25,313 nt of DNA from Frankiales bacterium. GTDB taxonomy: Bacteria > Actinomycetota > Actinomycetes > Mycobacteriales > SCTD01. The DNA is taken from assembly GCA_025464695.1 (NCBI GenBank), contig JAODNQ010000210.1:1-25313 (forward strand), in the 5' to 3' direction. Under the pieces are notes generated by a model that was not told where the DNA came from, made no database searches, and saw only the letters and a program-made list of their open reading frames with translations. Shown here one piece after another: positions 18,331 through 25,313 of this stretch. A program made the position numbers and the translations under genes. Position 1 is the first letter of the stretch. Every line of letters starts with the position of its first letter.

Positions 18331-19034
18331 CACAGGCCGCGCGACGGCGGCGGGGTCGGCAGGTCCTGCAGGTACGGGTTGCTCGCCCGCTCCCGCCCGA
18401 TGGTGGTGGCGGGGCCGTGGCCGGGGAGCACCACGGTGTCGTCGGGCAGCGGCAGCACGACGCCGGCCAGCGAGGCCTGCATCTGCTCCCACGAGCCGCC
18501 GGGCAGGTCGGTGCGCCCGATGGAGCCCGCGAACAGGACGTCACCGCTGAAGACCACCGGTGCACCGGCCTCGCCCCCGGCCTCCTCACCGGGCAGCCGG
18601 AACACGACGGACCCCGGGGTGTGACCGGGCGCGAAGTCGGTGGAGATGCGCAGCCCGGCGAGCTCCATCGGGGTGCCGGGGTCGAGCGCCACGACGTCGG
18701 ACGGCCGGGTCCACTGCAGCCGGCCCCCGAACATCTGCGACGTCTGGGCGCCCATGCCCTTCATCGGGTCGGTGAGCAGGGCGTCGTCGGCCGGGTGGAT
18801 GTAGGCCGGGATGCCCCGGGCGCCGCACACCGGCGTCACCGAGAACGTGTGGTCGAGGTGCCCGTGGGTCAGCAGGACGGCTACCGGCGTCAGGTCGAGC
18901 TCGCGCAGGAGGGCGTCGAGCTGCTCCTCGACGCCGATGCCGGGGTCGACCACGACGCAGGGCGCCCCCTCGGCCGCGGCGACGACGTAGCAGTTCGTGT
19001 CGAACGCCTGGGCAGGGAACCCGCGGACCAGCAC
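18330..19034 (-). CDS. MBL-fold metallo-hydrolase (glyoxalase II-like)
   Basis: A 234-residue cytoplasmic protein of the metallo-beta-lactamase superfamily, close to the glyoxalase II branch. The metal-binding motif is LLTHGHLDH (54-62). A third ligand histidine lies in [10 protein letters not shown], the bridging Asp in VFSGDVLF, and the last His in [10 protein letters not shown]. This full set suggests an active binuclear enzyme, probably a thioester hydrolase, though the substrate is not decided by sequence. GTG 19034 has AGAGGA about 6 bases upstream. It leads the run to hisS and aspS. Upstream on the minus strand a TAGGGT box (19098-19103) is a possible promoter with a leader of about 55-60 bases. 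Confidence 0.9.
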   Translation of the reverse strand: MLVRGFPAQAFDTNCYVVAAAEGAPCVVVDPGIGVEEQLDALLRELDLTPVAVLLTHGHLDHTFSVTPVCGARGIPAYIHPADDALLTDPMKGMGAQTSQMFGGRLQWTRPSDVVALDPGTPMELAGLRISTDFAPGHTPGSVVFRLPGEEAGGEAGAPVVFSGDVLFAGSIGRTDLPGGSWEQMQASLAGVVLPLPDDTVVLPGHGPATTIGRERASNPYLQDLPTPPPSRGL

Positions 19035-19155
19035 GACGATCCTCTCGACGGACGGACGGGGTGGGGAGCGTGGACGGGCGGGACGGCCCGTCGGGCGACC
19101 CTACCGGCGGCCCGCCACCCCCTTCCGGACGCAGCAGCGCCCACGGGGGCGCCCC

Positions 19156-19161
19156 TAGGAT
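19156..19161 (+). promoter_or_regulatory. Candidate -10 box of the cyclophilin gene
   Basis: TAGGAT fits the TANNNT pattern of the main actinobacterial sigma factor. It would start a transcript near 19168, giving a leader of about 46 bases. This 179-bp gap between divergent genes also holds TAGGGT on the minus strand at 19098-19103, probably serving the MBL-fold gene. No good -35 box was seen for either. Confidence 0.4.
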
Positions 19162-19170
19162 CCCGGGGGT

Positions 19171-19186
19171 CCGCGCGCTCGCGCGG
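19171..19186 (+). promoter_or_regulatory. Hairpin in the cyclophilin leader
   Basis: A perfect 6-bp stem, CCGCGC and GCGCGG, closes a GCTC loop. It ends 14 bases before a strong AGGAGG ribosome-binding site (19201-19206), and lies just after the likely transcription start. It may protect the 5' end of the mRNA; function is inference. Confidence 0.3.
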
Positions 19187-19213
19187 TCGGCAGCAGTCGC
19201 AGGAGGACCAGGC

Positions 19214-20002
19214 GTGGCGAGCAGCAGGCGCGAGAAGGAGCTCGCTCGGCAGCGGGCGGAGCGACAGGCGGCCCGCCGCGCCGCAGCGGCGGCCAAGCGC
19301 AAGCAGCGCAACGCCGTCCTGGCCACGGTCCTCGCCGTCGTGCTGGTCGTCGTGGGCATCGGCGTCGCCGCGGCCTCGCTCTCCCGCGGGGGCAGCAGCG
19401 ACCCGGCCGCCAGCGCGTCGTCCAGCGCCAGCCCGAAGCCGGGCGAGTGCCGCTACGAGCAGGCCGGGACCGCGGCCCGGAAGGTCGCGCTCCCGCCCAC
19501 CGAGGGCGTCGAGACCAAGGGCATCTACCGGACGACGATGACGACCAACCGGGGGACCATCGCCTTCAAGATGGACGCGGGCCTGGCGCCCTGCACCGTC
19601 AACAGCATGCGGTCGCTCGCGCACTTCGGGTTCTTCGACAAGACCCCGTGCTGGCGGCTGACCGCGCAGAGCGTGTTCGTCCTGCAGTGCGGCGACCCGA
19701 CCGGCGTCGGCACCGGTGGCCCCGGCTACCGGTTCGCCGACGAGAACACCGAGGGCGCGGTCTACAAGCGCGGGACGGTGGCCATGGCGAACAACGGTCC
19801 CGGCACCGGCACCAACGGCAGCCAGTTCTTCCTCGTCTACAAGGACAGCCAGCTCCCGCCCGGCTACACCGTCTTCGGCCAGATCACCAGCGGCCTCGAC
19901 GTCCTCGACAAGGTCGCCGCAGCGGGCAGCACGCCCGCCGGCGACGGCCGGCCGAAGCTGCCGGTCGACGTCGCCACCGTCCGCATCGCCGAGGTCGCCT
20001 GA
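19214..20002 (+). CDS. Membrane-anchored cyclophilin-type peptidyl-prolyl isomerase
   Basis: A 262-residue protein. A very basic N-terminus (RREKELARQRAERQAARR) precedes one membrane segment (about 33-55), then a Ser/Ala-rich linker, then a cyclophilin domain from about 103 outside the membrane. It should catalyse prolyl cis-trans isomerisation on exported proteins. Active-site Arg148 is retained in PCWRL, and the FVLQCGDPTG and GSQFFLVY motifs fit the family. The residue before the Arg is Trp147, where most cyclophilins have His. Four cysteines (79, 127, 146, 159) might form disulphides. I chose GTG 19214 because AGGAGG lies 7 bases upstream; the longer frame from 19061 lacks support. It is divergent from the MBL-hisS-aspS operon and ends before a strong hairpin shared with rel. 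Confidence 0.9.
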   Translation: MASSRREKELARQRAERQAARRAAAAAKRKQRNAVLATVLAVVLVVVGIGVAAASLSRGGSSDPAASASSSASPKPGECRYEQAGTAARKVALPPTEGVETKGIYRTTMTTNRGTIAFKMDAGLAPCTVNSMRSLAHFGFFDKTPCWRLTAQSVFVLQCGDPTGVGTGGPGYRFADENTEGAVYKRGTVAMANNGPGTGTNGSQFFLVYKDSQLPPGYTVFGQITSGLDVLDKVAAAGSTPAGDGRPKLPVDVATVRIAEVA

Positions 20003-20018
20003 CCCTCCGGCCCCGCAC

Positions 20019-20064
20019 GACGACGGCCCGGCCGCTCCGCGAGGAGCAGCCGGGCCGCCGTCGT
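20019..20064. terminator. Bidirectional hairpin terminator between cyclophilin gene and rel
   Basis: Between two convergent stop codons lies a long stem. GGCCCGGC (20025-20032) pairs with GCCGGGCC (20049-20056). After one mismatch, GCTCC pairs with GGAGC around a GCGA tetraloop (20037-20040 region). GACGAC-type outer arms extend the stem with a 3-base bulge. There is no T-run on either strand, which is usual for actinobacterial terminators. Being near-symmetric, it can serve both genes. Confidence 0.8.
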
Positions 20065-20068
20065 CGGG

Positions 20069-22441
20069 CTAGTTGGTGACGCGGTAGGCGTCGAACACGC
20101 CCTCGACGTTGCGCACCTGGGCGAGCAGGTGCCCCAGGTGCTTGGGGTCGCCCATCTCGAAGGTGAAGCGGCTGACGGCCACGCGGTCCCGGGTGGTGGT
20201 CACGGTCGCCGACACGATGCTCACGTGGGCGTCCGAGAGCATCCGCGTGACGTCGGACAGCAGCCGGGTGCGGTCGAGCGCCTCGACCTGGATGGCGACG
20301 AGGAAGACGGAGCCGGCGCTCGGGTCCCACTCGACCTCGACGACGCGCTCGGTGTCGGCCATGAGGACGGCGGCGTTGACGCAGTCCTGCCGGTGCACCG
20401 ACACCCCGCGGCCGCGGGTCACGAAGCCGACGACGTCGTCGCCGGGCACGGGGGTGCAGCAGCGGGCCAGCTTGACCCAGACGTCGGTGACGCCCTTGAC
20501 CGTGATGCCGGGGTCGCTGCTGGGGCGCGGCCGGGCCGGCACCCGGGTGGGCGCCGTGGTCTCGGCGAGGTCCTCGACCGTGCCCTCGGTGCCGCCCAGG
20601 GCCTGGACCAGGCGCTGCACGACGGTCTGCGCCGAGACCTGCCCCTCGCCGATGGCGGCGTAGAGGGCGGAGACGTCGGTCATCCGCTGGTCCTTGACCA
20701 GGGCCTGCAGGGCCTCGCCGCCCATGAGGCGCTGCAGCGGCAGCCCCTGCTTGCGCATCGCGCGGGTCAGGGCCTCCTTGCCGGCCTCGACGGCGTCCTC
20801 GCGGCGCTCCTTGGCGAACCACTGCCGGATCTTCGTCCGGGCGCGCGGCGAGGCGACGAACTGCAGCCAGTCCTGGCTCGGGTGCGCGGTCTCGGCCTTG
20901 CTGGTGAAGATCTCGATGACGTCGCCGTTGTCGAGCACGGACTCGAGGGGCACCAGGCGGCCGTTGACGCGGGCGCCGATGCAGCGGTGCCCGACCTCGG
21001 TGTGGACCGAGTAGGCGAAGTCGACCGGCGTCGAGTCGGTGGGGAGGCTGACGACGTCGCCCTTGGGGGTGAAGACGAAGACCTCGTTCGAGCCGAGGTC
21101 GTAGCGCAGGGCGTCGAGGAACTCGCTCGGGTCGGCGGCCTCCTTCTGCCAGTCGAGCAGCTGCCGCAGCCAGGCCATGTCGTCGCCCTTGGCGCCCGTG
21201 CCGCGGGCACCGGCCGGCAGCGGGCCCTCCTTGTACTTCCAGTGCGCCGCGATCCCGTACTCCGCCCGCTTGTGCATCTCGACGGTGCGGATCTGCAGCT
21301 CGACCGGCTTGCCCTCGGGCCCGATCACCGTCGTGTGCAGGGACTGGTACATGTTGAACTTCGGCATCGCGATGTAGTCCTTGAAGCGCCCGGGGACGGG
21401 CTGCCACAGCGCGTGGATGGTGCCGAGAGCGGCGTAGCAGTCGCGGACGTCGTCGACGAGGACGCGGATGCCGACGAGGTCGTAGATGTCGGTGAAGTCG
21501 CGGCCGCGCACGATCATCTTCTGGTAGATCGAGTAGTAGTGCTTCGGCCGGCCCGTGACGTCGGCCCGGATCTTCGCGGACCTCAGGTCGCTCGAGACCC
21601 GCTCCACCACCTCGGTCAGCTGCGTGTCGCGGGACGGCGCGCGGTCGGCGACCAGCCGCACGATCTCGTCGTAGCGCTTCGGGTAGAGCGTCGCGAAGGC
21701 GAGGTCCTCGAGCTCCCACTTGAGCGTGTTCATGCCCAGGCGGTGGGCCAGCGGCGCGAAGATCTCCAGCGTGCTGGTCGCGATCCGGGCCTGCTTCTCC
21801 TGCTTGAGGTAGCGCAGCGTCCGCATGTTGTGGAGGCGGTCGGCCAGCTTGATGACCAGCACCCGCGGGTCCTTGGCCATCGCCACGATCATCTTGCGGA
21901 TGGTCTCGGCCTCGGCCGCCTCGCCGTACTTGATCTTGTCGAGCTTGGTCACGCCGTCGACGAGGTGGGCGACGTCCTCGCCGAACTCCCGGGTGACGTC
22001 GTCGAGGGTGTAGGCGGTGTCCTCGACGGTGTCGTGCAGCAGGGCGGCGCACAGCGTGGTGGTGTCCATGCCGAGGTCGGCCAGGATCGTCGCCACCGCC
22101 AGCGGGTGCGTGATGTACGGGTCGCCGCTCTTGCGGCGCTGCCCCTCGTGGAAGCGCTCCGCGGTCTCGTAGGCCCGCTGCACGACCTTCAGGTCGGCCT
22201 TCGGGTGGTTCGCGTGCACCGTGCGCGCCAGCGGCTCGAGCACCGGGGGGAGGCCGCCGGGCTTGGTCGCGGTGGCCGTGAGCCGAGCCAGGCGGGCCCG
22301 CATGCGCCGTCCCGTGGGCGGCCCCGACCAGACGTCGTCGGCGGGAGCGGACTTGCGCGGCGCGGGGGGCACCGTCGTCGCGGGCGCGGCGGCGTCGGGC
22401 ACGGTCACGGCAGCGGGGACGGGGGTGGCGTCAGCGGGCAC
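20069..22441 (-). CDS. rel: Bifunctional (p)ppGpp synthetase/hydrolase Rel
   Basis: A 790-residue long RSH protein that makes and degrades (p)ppGpp, controlling the stringent response on the ribosome. Residues 1-60 form a Pro/Ala-rich extension. The HD hydrolase domain has H112 and HDTVED (136-141), so hydrolysis should be active. The synthetase domain has [11 protein letters not shown] (298-308) and [11 protein letters not shown] (317-327), with YQSLHTT further on. The regulatory half follows: TGS ([13 protein letters not shown]), helical region, a zinc-finger-type CC pair in [11 protein letters not shown], and the ACT domain at the end. GTG 22441 has GAGGAG 8 bases upstream. It lies 48 bp after apt and may also have its own promoter there. 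Confidence 0.96.
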   Translation of the reverse strand: MPADATPVPAAVTVPDAAAPATTVPPAPRKSAPADDVWSGPPTGRRMRARLARLTATATKPGGLPPVLEPLARTVHANHPKADLKVVQRAYETAERFHEGQRRKSGDPYITHPLAVATILADLGMDTTTLCAALLHDTVEDTAYTLDDVTREFGEDVAHLVDGVTKLDKIKYGEAAEAETIRKMIVAMAKDPRVLVIKLADRLHNMRTLRYLKQEKQARIATSTLEIFAPLAHRLGMNTLKWELEDLAFATLYPKRYDEIVRLVADRAPSRDTQLTEVVERVSSDLRSAKIRADVTGRPKHYYSIYQKMIVRGRDFTDIYDLVGIRVLVDDVRDCYAALGTIHALWQPVPGRFKDYIAMPKFNMYQSLHTTVIGPEGKPVELQIRTVEMHKRAEYGIAAHWKYKEGPLPAGARGTGAKGDDMAWLRQLLDWQKEAADPSEFLDALRYDLGSNEVFVFTPKGDVVSLPTDSTPVDFAYSVHTEVGHRCIGARVNGRLVPLESVLDNGDVIEIFTSKAETAHPSQDWLQFVASPRARTKIRQWFAKERREDAVEAGKEALTRAMRKQGLPLQRLMGGEALQALVKDQRMTDVSALYAAIGEGQVSAQTVVQRLVQALGGTEGTVEDLAETTAPTRVPARPRPSSDPGITVKGVTDVWVKLARCCTPVPGDDVVGFVTRGRGVSVHRQDCVNAAVLMADTERVVEVEWDPSAGSVFLVAIQVEALDRTRLLSDVTRMLSDAHVSIVSATVTTTRDRVAVSRFTFEMGDPKHLGHLLAQVRNVEGVFDAYRVTN

Positions 22442-22457
22442 AGGCGGCTCCTCACGC

Positions 22458-22476
22458 GGTCTGAGAGACCAGTCTA
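22458..22476 (-). promoter_or_regulatory. Candidate promoter and hairpin before rel
   Basis: On the minus strand TAGACT (22471-22476) fits a -10 box and would start a short leader of about 20-25 bases before the rel GTG. It is followed directly by a perfect 5-bp stem, GGTCT and AGACC, around a 3-base loop (22458-22470). The -35 region is weak. The gene may therefore be read both from the secD-secF-apt transcript and on its own. Confidence 0.4.
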
Positions 22477-22489
22477 GGCGCGACGCCCC

Positions 22490-23029
22490 CTAGACGACGA
22501 GCAGCGCGTGCACGTCCAGGTCGGGCTCGGCCTGCGCCAGCAGGGCCCGGCCGTCGAGGAAGGCCAGCTCGAGCAGGACGGACAGGCCGACGACCTCGGC
22601 ACCGGCCTCGCGCACCAGCCGGCAGGCCGCGGCCGCGGTGCCGCCCGTGGCCAGGACGTCGTCGACGACGAGCACCCGCTCCCCCGGCGACAGCGCGCCG
22701 GCGTGCATCTGCAGGACGTTGCTGCCGTACTCGAGGTCGTAGGACGTCTCGAGCGTCTCCAGCGGCAGCTTGCCGGGCTTGCGGACGGGCACGAACCCCG
22801 CCCCGAAGTGGTACGCCGCCGGGGCGGCGAGCAGGAAGCCGCGCGCCTCGATGCCGACGACCTTGTCGACCGTGCCGCGCCCGTGGTGGGCGACGACGGC
22901 GTCGACCGCCCCGGCGAAGGCCACGTGGTCGGCGAGCAGCGGGCTGATGTCCTTGAACACCACGCCGGGCGTGGGGAAGTCGGGGACGTCCACGATCCGG
23001 GAGGCGAGCAGCGCCGGCAGGTCGAGCAC
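22490..23029 (-). CDS. apt: Adenine phosphoribosyltransferase
   Basis: A 179-residue cytoplasmic salvage enzyme converting adenine and PRPP to AMP. The start region, VDVPDFPTPGVVFKDISPLL (13-32), is the family signature. GIEARGFLLAAPAA (59-72) and VRKPGKLP (82-89) form the substrate-binding loops, and VLVVDDVLATGGTA (119-132) is the PRPP-binding motif. Length is typical. GTG 23029 lies 2 bp after the secF stop codon (TGAGCGTG), so it is probably translationally coupled; the longer frame reaching 24016 is noise within secF. The secD-secF-apt-rel order is conserved in actinobacteria. Confidence 0.95.
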   Translation of the reverse strand: MLDLPALLASRIVDVPDFPTPGVVFKDISPLLADHVAFAGAVDAVVAHHGRGTVDKVVGIEARGFLLAAPAAYHFGAGFVPVRKPGKLPLETLETSYDLEYGSNVLQMHAGALSPGERVLVVDDVLATGGTAAAACRLVREAGAEVVGLSVLLELAFLDGRALLAQAEPDLDVHALLVV

Positions 23030-23031
23030 GC

Positions 23032-24183
23032 TCAGCGCTTCTTCCCGCCGGGACGCCCGGGGCGGCCCTTCTTGCGGTTCGCGCTGCCACCGCCCGCGGG
23101 CCGGCGGGTCGCGGTCGGGGCGGCGGCCAGCGGCGTCGAGCCGCCCGTCACGGCCACGGGCTCCTTCTCGAGGTCGACGGCGCCGGGCTCGCGGCGCGCC
23201 GCGGCCCGCTCGCTCCGCGTCCCGGCACGGCGGGCGAGCACCCGCTGCGTGAGGGCGCGGTACTGCGGCTCGCGCTCCTTGAGCTCCACGAAGATCGGGG
23301 TGCACAGGAAGATCGAGGAGTAGGCCCCGGCGATCATGCCGACGAACAGGGCGAGCGACAGGTCCTTGAGCGTCCCGGCGCCGAGCAGGAACGCCCCGAC
23401 GAACAGCAGGCCGCTGACCGGCAGCATGGCGATGACGGTCGTGTTGACCGAGCGCATGAACGACTGGTTGAGCGCCAGCTCCGAGGCCTCGGTGTACGTC
23501 GTCGCGCTGCCGCCCGCGATGCCCCGGGTGTTCTCCTGGACCTTGTCGAAGATGACGACTGCGTCGTAGAGCGAGAAGCCGAGGATGGTCAGCAGGGCGA
23601 TGATCGTCGACGGCGTGACCACGAACTGGGTGATCGAGTAGACGCCGGCCGCCAGGATCAGGTCGTGCAGCAGCCCGATGATCGAGGCGAAGGCCATCTT
23701 GGGTTCGAAGCGGATCGAGATGTAGATGATCACGGCGATGAGGAAGCCGATCAGGCCCTGCAGCGCCTTCTTCGTCACCTGGTCGCCCCAGGCCGGCCCG
23801 ACGTTGGAGGGGTTGATCTCCGCCTTCGTCACGGTCGGGAAGCGCTCGGTGATCGCCTGGATGACGTCGTCGACCTGCTTCTCGCTGATCGGCGGGGTCT
23901 GGACCCGAAGGTCGGTGCTCGTGCCCCGGCCGACCGTCTGCACGATCGGCTCCTGGAGCTTGAGGTCCTCGAACAGGTCGCGGGCCTGCTCCACGCTCGC
24001 GCCCTTGGCGGGCCACTGGAAGGTGGCGCCGCCCTTGAACTCCACGCCGAGGTTGAAGCCGCGGAACAGCATGCTGGCCAGGGCGATCAGCGTGAGCGTC
24101 ACGGCGATGACGTAGAAGCGCTTGCGCTTGCCGATGATCTGGAACTGCGTCTCACCGCGGTAGAGCCTGCTGGCGATGCCCAT
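23032..24183 (-). CDS. secF: Protein translocase subunit SecF
   Basis: A 383-residue inner-membrane protein that works with SecD as a proton-driven partner of SecYEG in late steps of export. There are six expected membrane segments: one near 22-42, a periplasmic domain (about 43-138, with FNLGVEFKGGATFQW at its start), and five more between about 140 and 300, including LGFSLYDAVVIFDKVQENTRG (the DAVV/FDR region typical of SecF). The C-terminal tail after about 310 is long, basic and Gly/Arg/Lys-rich (NRKKGRPGRPGGKKR), likely cytoplasmic and disordered. ATG 24183 is 1 bp after the secD stop codon. Confidence 0.96.
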   Translation of the reverse strand: MGIASRLYRGETQFQIIGKRKRFYVIAVTLTLIALASMLFRGFNLGVEFKGGATFQWPAKGASVEQARDLFEDLKLQEPIVQTVGRGTSTDLRVQTPPISEKQVDDVIQAITERFPTVTKAEINPSNVGPAWGDQVTKKALQGLIGFLIAVIIYISIRFEPKMAFASIIGLLHDLILAAGVYSITQFVVTPSTIIALLTILGFSLYDAVVIFDKVQENTRGIAGGSATTYTEASELALNQSFMRSVNTTVIAMLPVSGLLFVGAFLLGAGTLKDLSLALFVGMIAGAYSSIFLCTPIFVELKEREPQYRALTQRVLARRAGTRSERAAARREPGAVDLEKEPVAVTGGSTPLAAAPTATRRPAGGGSANRKKGRPGRPGGKKR

Positions 24184-24184
24184 G

Positions 24185-25313
24185 TCAGGCCTCCGTGTCG
24201 AGAGCGGGGCGGCGCACGCGCGGGGTGGCGGGCGCGACGGCGGTCCTGGAGACCGCCATGCCGGACACCGTCGGGTTCGTGAACCACGGGAAGCGGGTCA
24301 GGAACGACACGAGCGGCCGGGTGAACAGGAAGACGACCGCGACGTCGATGACCGTGGACAGGCCCAGCGTGAAGGCGAAGCCGCGGACCGAGCCGACGGA
24401 CAGGAAGTACAGGATCACGGCCGCCAGGAAGGACACGGTGTCGGCCGACAGGATGGTGCGCCGGGCGCGGACCCAGGCGCGGTCGGCCGCCGAGCGCGGG
24501 GTCCGGCCCTCCCGGATCTCGTCCTTGAGCCGTTCGAAGTAGACGACGAACGAGTCGGCCGTGATGCCGACGGAGACGATGAAGCCGGCGATGCCGGCGA
24601 GCGACAGGGCGAAGCCGATCTGCTTGCCGAGGATCGAGATGGCGGCGAACAGCAGGGCGCCGGACAGGCCGAGGCCGAGCACGGTCACGAGGCCGAGGAT
24701 GCGGTAGTAGAGGATCGAGTAGACGACGACGGCCAGCAGGCCCAGGCCGCCGGCGAGCAGGCCGGCGTGGAGCTGGTCGTCGCCGAGGGTGGCGGAGACC
24801 ACCTCGACCTGGCTGTTGTCGAACGACAGCGGGAGCGCGCCGTACTTCAGCGTGTTCGCGAGGTCGTTCGCCTCCTTCTGCTTGAAGTCACCGGTGATCT
24901 GCGCGTCGGAGTCGATCCGCTGCTGGATGGTCGGCGCCGACAGGACGATGCCGTCGAGGACGATGGCGACGTTCTTGCCGATGGTCGCGGCGGTCAGGTT
25001 CGTGAACTTGTCCTGGCCCTTGCCGGTGAAGTCGACGACGATCTGCCACTGCGAGCCGGTCTGCTGGTCGAGCGCCGCGGTCGCGCCCTTGACGTCGGTG
25101 CCGACGACCTTGGCGACGTCGAGGTGGTACTTGAGCCCGCCGTCCTTGCTGCACGCCACGATCTGCTGCTGCGGCTGGTCCGTGGACCCGCCGCGGCGGG
25201 CGTCCGGGTCGCTGCAGTCGAGCGCGGCGAAGGAGGCCGGCGTGTACGGGTCACCGCTGCGCACCCTCGCGCCGCCGGCGGCTGCGCCCGGGGCCGGGGT
25301 GGCGGCCGGGGCC
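24185..25313 (-). CDS. secD: Protein translocase subunit SecD (5' end outside window)
   Basis: The visible part covers about 376 codons and runs off the right edge in frame. It includes an Ala/Pro-rich linker at the edge, the end of the large periplasmic P1 domain (QWQIVVDFTGKGQDKFTNLT, GKNVAIVLDGIVLSAPTIQQRI, ITGDFKQKEANDLANTLKYGALPL), and five membrane segments with GITADSFVVYFERLKDEIREG, the conserved proton-pathway region with Asp. The N-terminal membrane segment and most of P1 lie beyond the window. A GTG at 25264 is not taken as the start, because the open frame continues upstream and the domain would be truncated. It forms a translation-coupled pair with secF. Confidence 0.95.
   Translation of the reverse strand, partial: APAATPAPGAAAGGARVRSGDPYTPASFAALDCSDPDARRGGSTDQPQQQIVACSKDGGLKYHLDVAKVVGTDVKGATAALDQQTGSQWQIVVDFTGKGQDKFTNLTAATIGKNVAIVLDGIVLSAPTIQQRIDSDAQITGDFKQKEANDLANTLKYGALPLSFDNSQVEVVSATLGDDQLHAGLLAGGLGLLAVVVYSILYYRILGLVTVLGLGLSGALLFAAISILGKQIGFALSLAGIAGFIVSVGITADSFVVYFERLKDEIREGRTPRSAADRAWVRARRTILSADTVSFLAAVILYFLSVGSVRGFAFTLGLSTVIDVAVVFLFTRPLVSFLTRFPWFTNPTVSGMAVSRTAVAPATPRVRRPALDTEA

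Noticed and set aside
19098..19103. Leaderless start for the MBL-fold gene after TAGGGT
   Set aside because: No start codon lies 5-9 bases downstream. The gene has a usable ribosome-binding site at 19034, so this is at most an ordinary promoter with a leader.
20129..22477. Plus-strand open frame of 782 codons opposite rel
   Set aside because: The composition is low-complexity antisense (Val/Asp/Gly/Arg/His-rich) and it lies exactly over the rel coding region.
25262..25264. GTG at 25264 as the secD start
   Set aside because: The frame stays open to the window edge with an Ala/Pro-rich linker, and starting here would remove the N-terminal membrane segment and most of the P1 domain.

Overview
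The window is very GC-rich, uses many GTG starts, and carries gene orders typical of Actinomycetota (high-GC Gram-positives). Two of these are decisive: rarA-DUF948-DUF6167-alaS-ruvX-mltG-aroE, and secD-secF-apt-rel next to a lipo/membrane-type cyclophilin and MBL-hisS-aspS. The genus cannot be fixed from the sequence alone. Almost all genes lie on the minus strand. Only a transposase tail, one membrane protein, one acetyltransferase and one cyclophilin lie on the plus strand.

Layout. (1) 1-99: C-terminal tail of a transposase-like protein. (2) 121-4674, minus: a compact type IV pilus control operon reading Roadblock/LC7 protein -> DUF4388 (PATAN-type) protein -> Ras-like MglA/CvnD-type GTPase -> Pro/Ala-rich unknown -> PilB assembly ATPase. 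(3) 4758-6188, plus: a multi-pass membrane protein resembling GT-C glycosyltransferases, divergent from the pilus operon and tail-overlapping aroE. (4) 6127-13198, minus: rarA, two small envelope-type proteins (DUF948, DUF6167), alaS, ruvX, mltG, aroE, tightly packed with start/stop overlaps. (5) 13235-14014, minus: a secreted caspase-like protein with an EF-hand. (6) 14138-14884, plus: a GNAT acetyltransferase. (7) 14847-19034, minus: MBL-fold hydrolase, hisS, aspS, small 4-TM protein. (8) 19214-20002, plus: membrane-anchored cyclophilin, separated from rel by a strong hairpin. (9) 20069-25313, minus: secD (cut by the right edge), secF, apt, rel.

How the genes fit together. Most of the window is core housekeeping: tRNA charging, stringent response and purine salvage, protein export, replication-fork maintenance, cell-wall glycan processing. 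The least ordinary parts are the pilus operon, which puts a small GTPase, a Roadblock protein and a PATAN-type protein directly upstream of the PilB motor, and the secreted caspase-like/EF-hand protein. I saw no wholly new mobile or defence system, no CRISPR array and no tRNA or rRNA gene. Several start codons (rarA, mltG, the acetyltransferase) sit 6-8 nt after a TANNNT box, suggesting leaderless transcripts.

No gene-free stretch exceeds 300 bases. The longest is 19035-19213, between the MBL-fold and cyclophilin genes.
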